From Thiotrichaceae bacterium UBA4486 (lineage in GTDB: Bacteria > Pseudomonadota > Gammaproteobacteria > Eutrophobiales > Eutrophobiaceae), in the NCBI GenBank assembly GCA_002389045.1, contig DGNS01000009.1:480462-544461 (forward strand): a DNA stretch of 64,000 bases, given 5' to 3'. The notes under the pieces were generated by a model. That model was not told the DNA's origin. It saw only the letters and a list, made by a program, of their open reading frames with translations, and did not search any database. The position numbers and the translations under genes are program-made. Shown piece after piece: positions 63,105 to 64,000 of the stretch. The number at the start of each line of letters is the position of its first letter. Within the stretch, counting starts at the first letter, position 1.

Positions 63105-63377
63105 CTAGCGGCGCCGGCCGCGATTGTTGCCCCTGGCGCGATTGTCCTCGAAACGAACCTTGAGAAAGTTGCCTTCCCAGGATTTGCCATCGAGTCCGGC
63201 AATGGCGGCGCGGGCCTCATGCCCTTCCATCTCAAGAAATCCGAACCCCTTGCAGGTGCCGGAAAACAGGTCCTTGGCAAGTTTAATAGAATGAACGCGA
63301 CCGTACTGTGAAAACAGTTCCTGTACGCCGTTCTCGGTGCTGGTGGGTGGCAAACTGCCAACGTAAAGTTTTTTCAG
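63105..63377 (-). CDS. RRM RNA-binding protein, probable CTG start
   Basis: The RRM has RNP2 KLYVGSLPP and RNP1 KGFGFLEME, and an Arg/Gly-rich tail (ARGNNRGRRR) typical of bacterial RRM proteins of about 90 residues. The frame is open to 63419, but that TTG lies in the loop of the cspA terminator. A good GGAG lies at 63385-63388, exactly 7 bases before the CTG at 63377, which precedes KKLYVG. An overlapping ATG inside the spacer is in another frame. So CTG 63377 is the best start, giving about 90 residues. It is probably a cold-induced RNA chaperone. Confidence 0.88.
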   Translation of the reverse strand: MKKLYVGSLPPTSTENGVQELFSQYGRVHSIKLAKDLFSGTCKGFGFLEMEGHEARAAIAGLDGKSWEGNFLKVRFEDNRARGNNRGRRR

Positions 63378-63404
63378 TGTGCATCTCCGTTTGATCGATT
63401 TAAT

Positions 63405-63435
63405 GAAAAAACCCCGCAATCAAGCGGGGTTTTTA
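63405..63435 (-). terminator. Rho-independent terminator of cspA-like gene
   Basis: The stem ACCCCGC/GCGGGGT (63411-63417 and 63424-63430) has a 6-base loop, followed on the minus strand by TTTTTT (63404-63410). It lies 24 bases past the stop of the cold-shock gene. The T-rich flank on the other side makes it nearly bidirectional. Confidence 0.9.
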
Positions 63436-63453
63436 TTATTCAGGCTGGCTGGT

Positions 63454-63654
63454 TCAGACCTGTACGTTCTGTGCCTGCGGTCCCTTGGGGCCGTTTTCCA
63501 CATCAAACGTCACTTCCTGACCTTCCGCCAGGGTACGAAAACCCTGCGCGGCAATGGCGGAGAAATGTACAAACACATCCTTGCTGCCATCGGAAGGGGT
63601 GATGAATCCGAAACCCTTGGATTCGTTGAACCATTTTACGGTACCTGTTGCCAT
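63454..63654 (-). CDS. cspA: Cold-shock protein (CspA family)
   Basis: The 66-residue single cold-shock domain has RNP1 KGFGFITP (full-length: GTVKWFNESKGFGFITPSDG) and RNP2 DVFVHFSAI. It is an RNA chaperone and anti-terminator, usually induced at low temperature or in early growth. The terminator follows, and the RRM gene lies 28 bases beyond it; readthrough could join them. Symbol is by family; which Csp it is cannot be decided. Confidence 0.95.
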   Translation of the reverse strand: MATGTVKWFNESKGFGFITPSDGSKDVFVHFSAIAAQGFRTLAEGQEVTFDVENGPKGPQAQNVQV

Positions 63655-64000
63655 GTTTATTACCTCATTGTATGGATTGGTGGTGGAGCGTGTTACAAGT
63701 CTTGCGAGGTAATAAACAGGAGAAAACTTCTGATATAACCATCTTAGAATGTAGCGCCAGGTAAAACTATAGCCGACCCTGAGCCACCATACCAGTAATT
63801 ATTCATTGAATTTCCGCGTCTTAACCCCTGTCGCCGGCTTTGCCCGCGCGTCCGCTATGCGATTCGGCAATTCAGCGGAGCATGTTCTATAGTTATAGTG
63901 AGAAGTAACCGTGATGATTTACGCTCATTCACAATTGAGGCATGATGCCCGTCAGGCCTCGGGTGATGATTCGTAACTCATTGATATAATTATTAAATCA
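63655..64000. other. Upstream region of cspA, to window end
   Basis: 346 bases with the promoter and probably long leader of the cold-shock gene (minus strand). No gene starts can be supported, and no repeat or RNA structure was recognised. A TTGATATAATTATT stretch near the window end could be part of a promoter. Confidence 0.45.

Noticed and set aside
1..64000. tRNA, rRNA and other structural RNA genes.
   Set aside because: No cloverleaf-like TGG(T)TCGA-type or rRNA-conserved segments were noticed while reading; absence by eye is not proof.

Overview
The window looks like a gammaproteobacterial chromosome segment of moderate GC. By family resemblance it suggests a salt-tolerant, respiratory, probably microaerobic organism with some sulfur metabolism. 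Evidence for this is a glycine-to-betaine methyltransferase pair (GSMT/SDMT) beside a BCCT betaine transporter, oxygen-independent HemN behind an FNR-like box, several haem proteins (class I cytochrome c, c'-type cytochrome, b-type membrane cytochrome, DUF3365 haem protein), a quinoprotein-relay metallohydrolase, and the remains of a sulfide:quinone-reductase-type flavoprotein. No rRNA, tRNA or CRISPR array was seen. All family calls come from reading motifs; no database search was possible.

Layout. 0-3.3 kb is a worn region: the 3' end of a P19-type iron-uptake gene, a small membrane ORF, a cytochrome c followed by a frameshifted flavoprotein fragment, an IstB (IS21) fossil, a b-type cytochrome, and an IS200-like element whose transposase lost its catalytic middle and whose end carries four consecutive hairpins. 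3.4-19 kb looks AT-richer by eye. It holds two class I glutamine amidotransferases, an unusual FolD, EtfB/EtfA, a LysE exporter, a formate-dehydrogenase-like molybdopterin enzyme, a MocR regulator, gamma-glutamylcyclotransferase, a B3/4-domain protein, a glutaminase lying between two copies of a ~295-bp direct repeat, a GFA-family protein, a HAD phosphatase, a conserved unknown and a peptide deformylase. I read this as a possible one-carbon/glutamine-linked locus, but that is inference.

19-30 kb has an ADP-forming acyl-CoA synthetase fused to a GNAT acetyltransferase, a c'-like cytochrome, a TetR gene with a clear operator coupled to a quinoprotein-relay metallohydrolase, a KorA/TrfB-like repressor divergent from a small gene across a palindrome, a TonB receptor, an ExeA-like ATPase and a SlyD-like isomerase. 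30-45 kb is mostly housekeeping or signalling: a GIY-YIG protein, a TesA-like lipase, a class III cyclase with FHA domain divergent from a SulP-STAS-cNMP transporter, a STAS-like protein, two ABC-F proteins (Uup, EttA), a SprT-like protein, a DUF4010 membrane protein, an FMN-dependent 2-hydroxyacid oxidase, a patatin and an EF-hand protein. This part also has a 132-bp element with perfect 32-bp inverted ends and two heptanucleotide repeat arrays.

45-64 kb carries modABC, hemN, a lipocalin, a VOC protein, an APH/kinase fusion, a thioredoxin-DsbD-like protein next to the DUF3365 haem protein, a translationally coupled pair (PhoU-like-tail protein plus a PPDK-like protein without the PEP domain), DUF309, the betaine transport and synthesis cluster, DUF1992, DUF1840, an RRM protein that seems to start at CTG, and a cold-shock protein with a clear terminator. 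The best candidates for something undescribed are the coupled PhoU-like/half-PPDK pair, the FolD-EtfBA group with altered catalytic residues, and the cyclase-FHA / SulP-cNMP pair.
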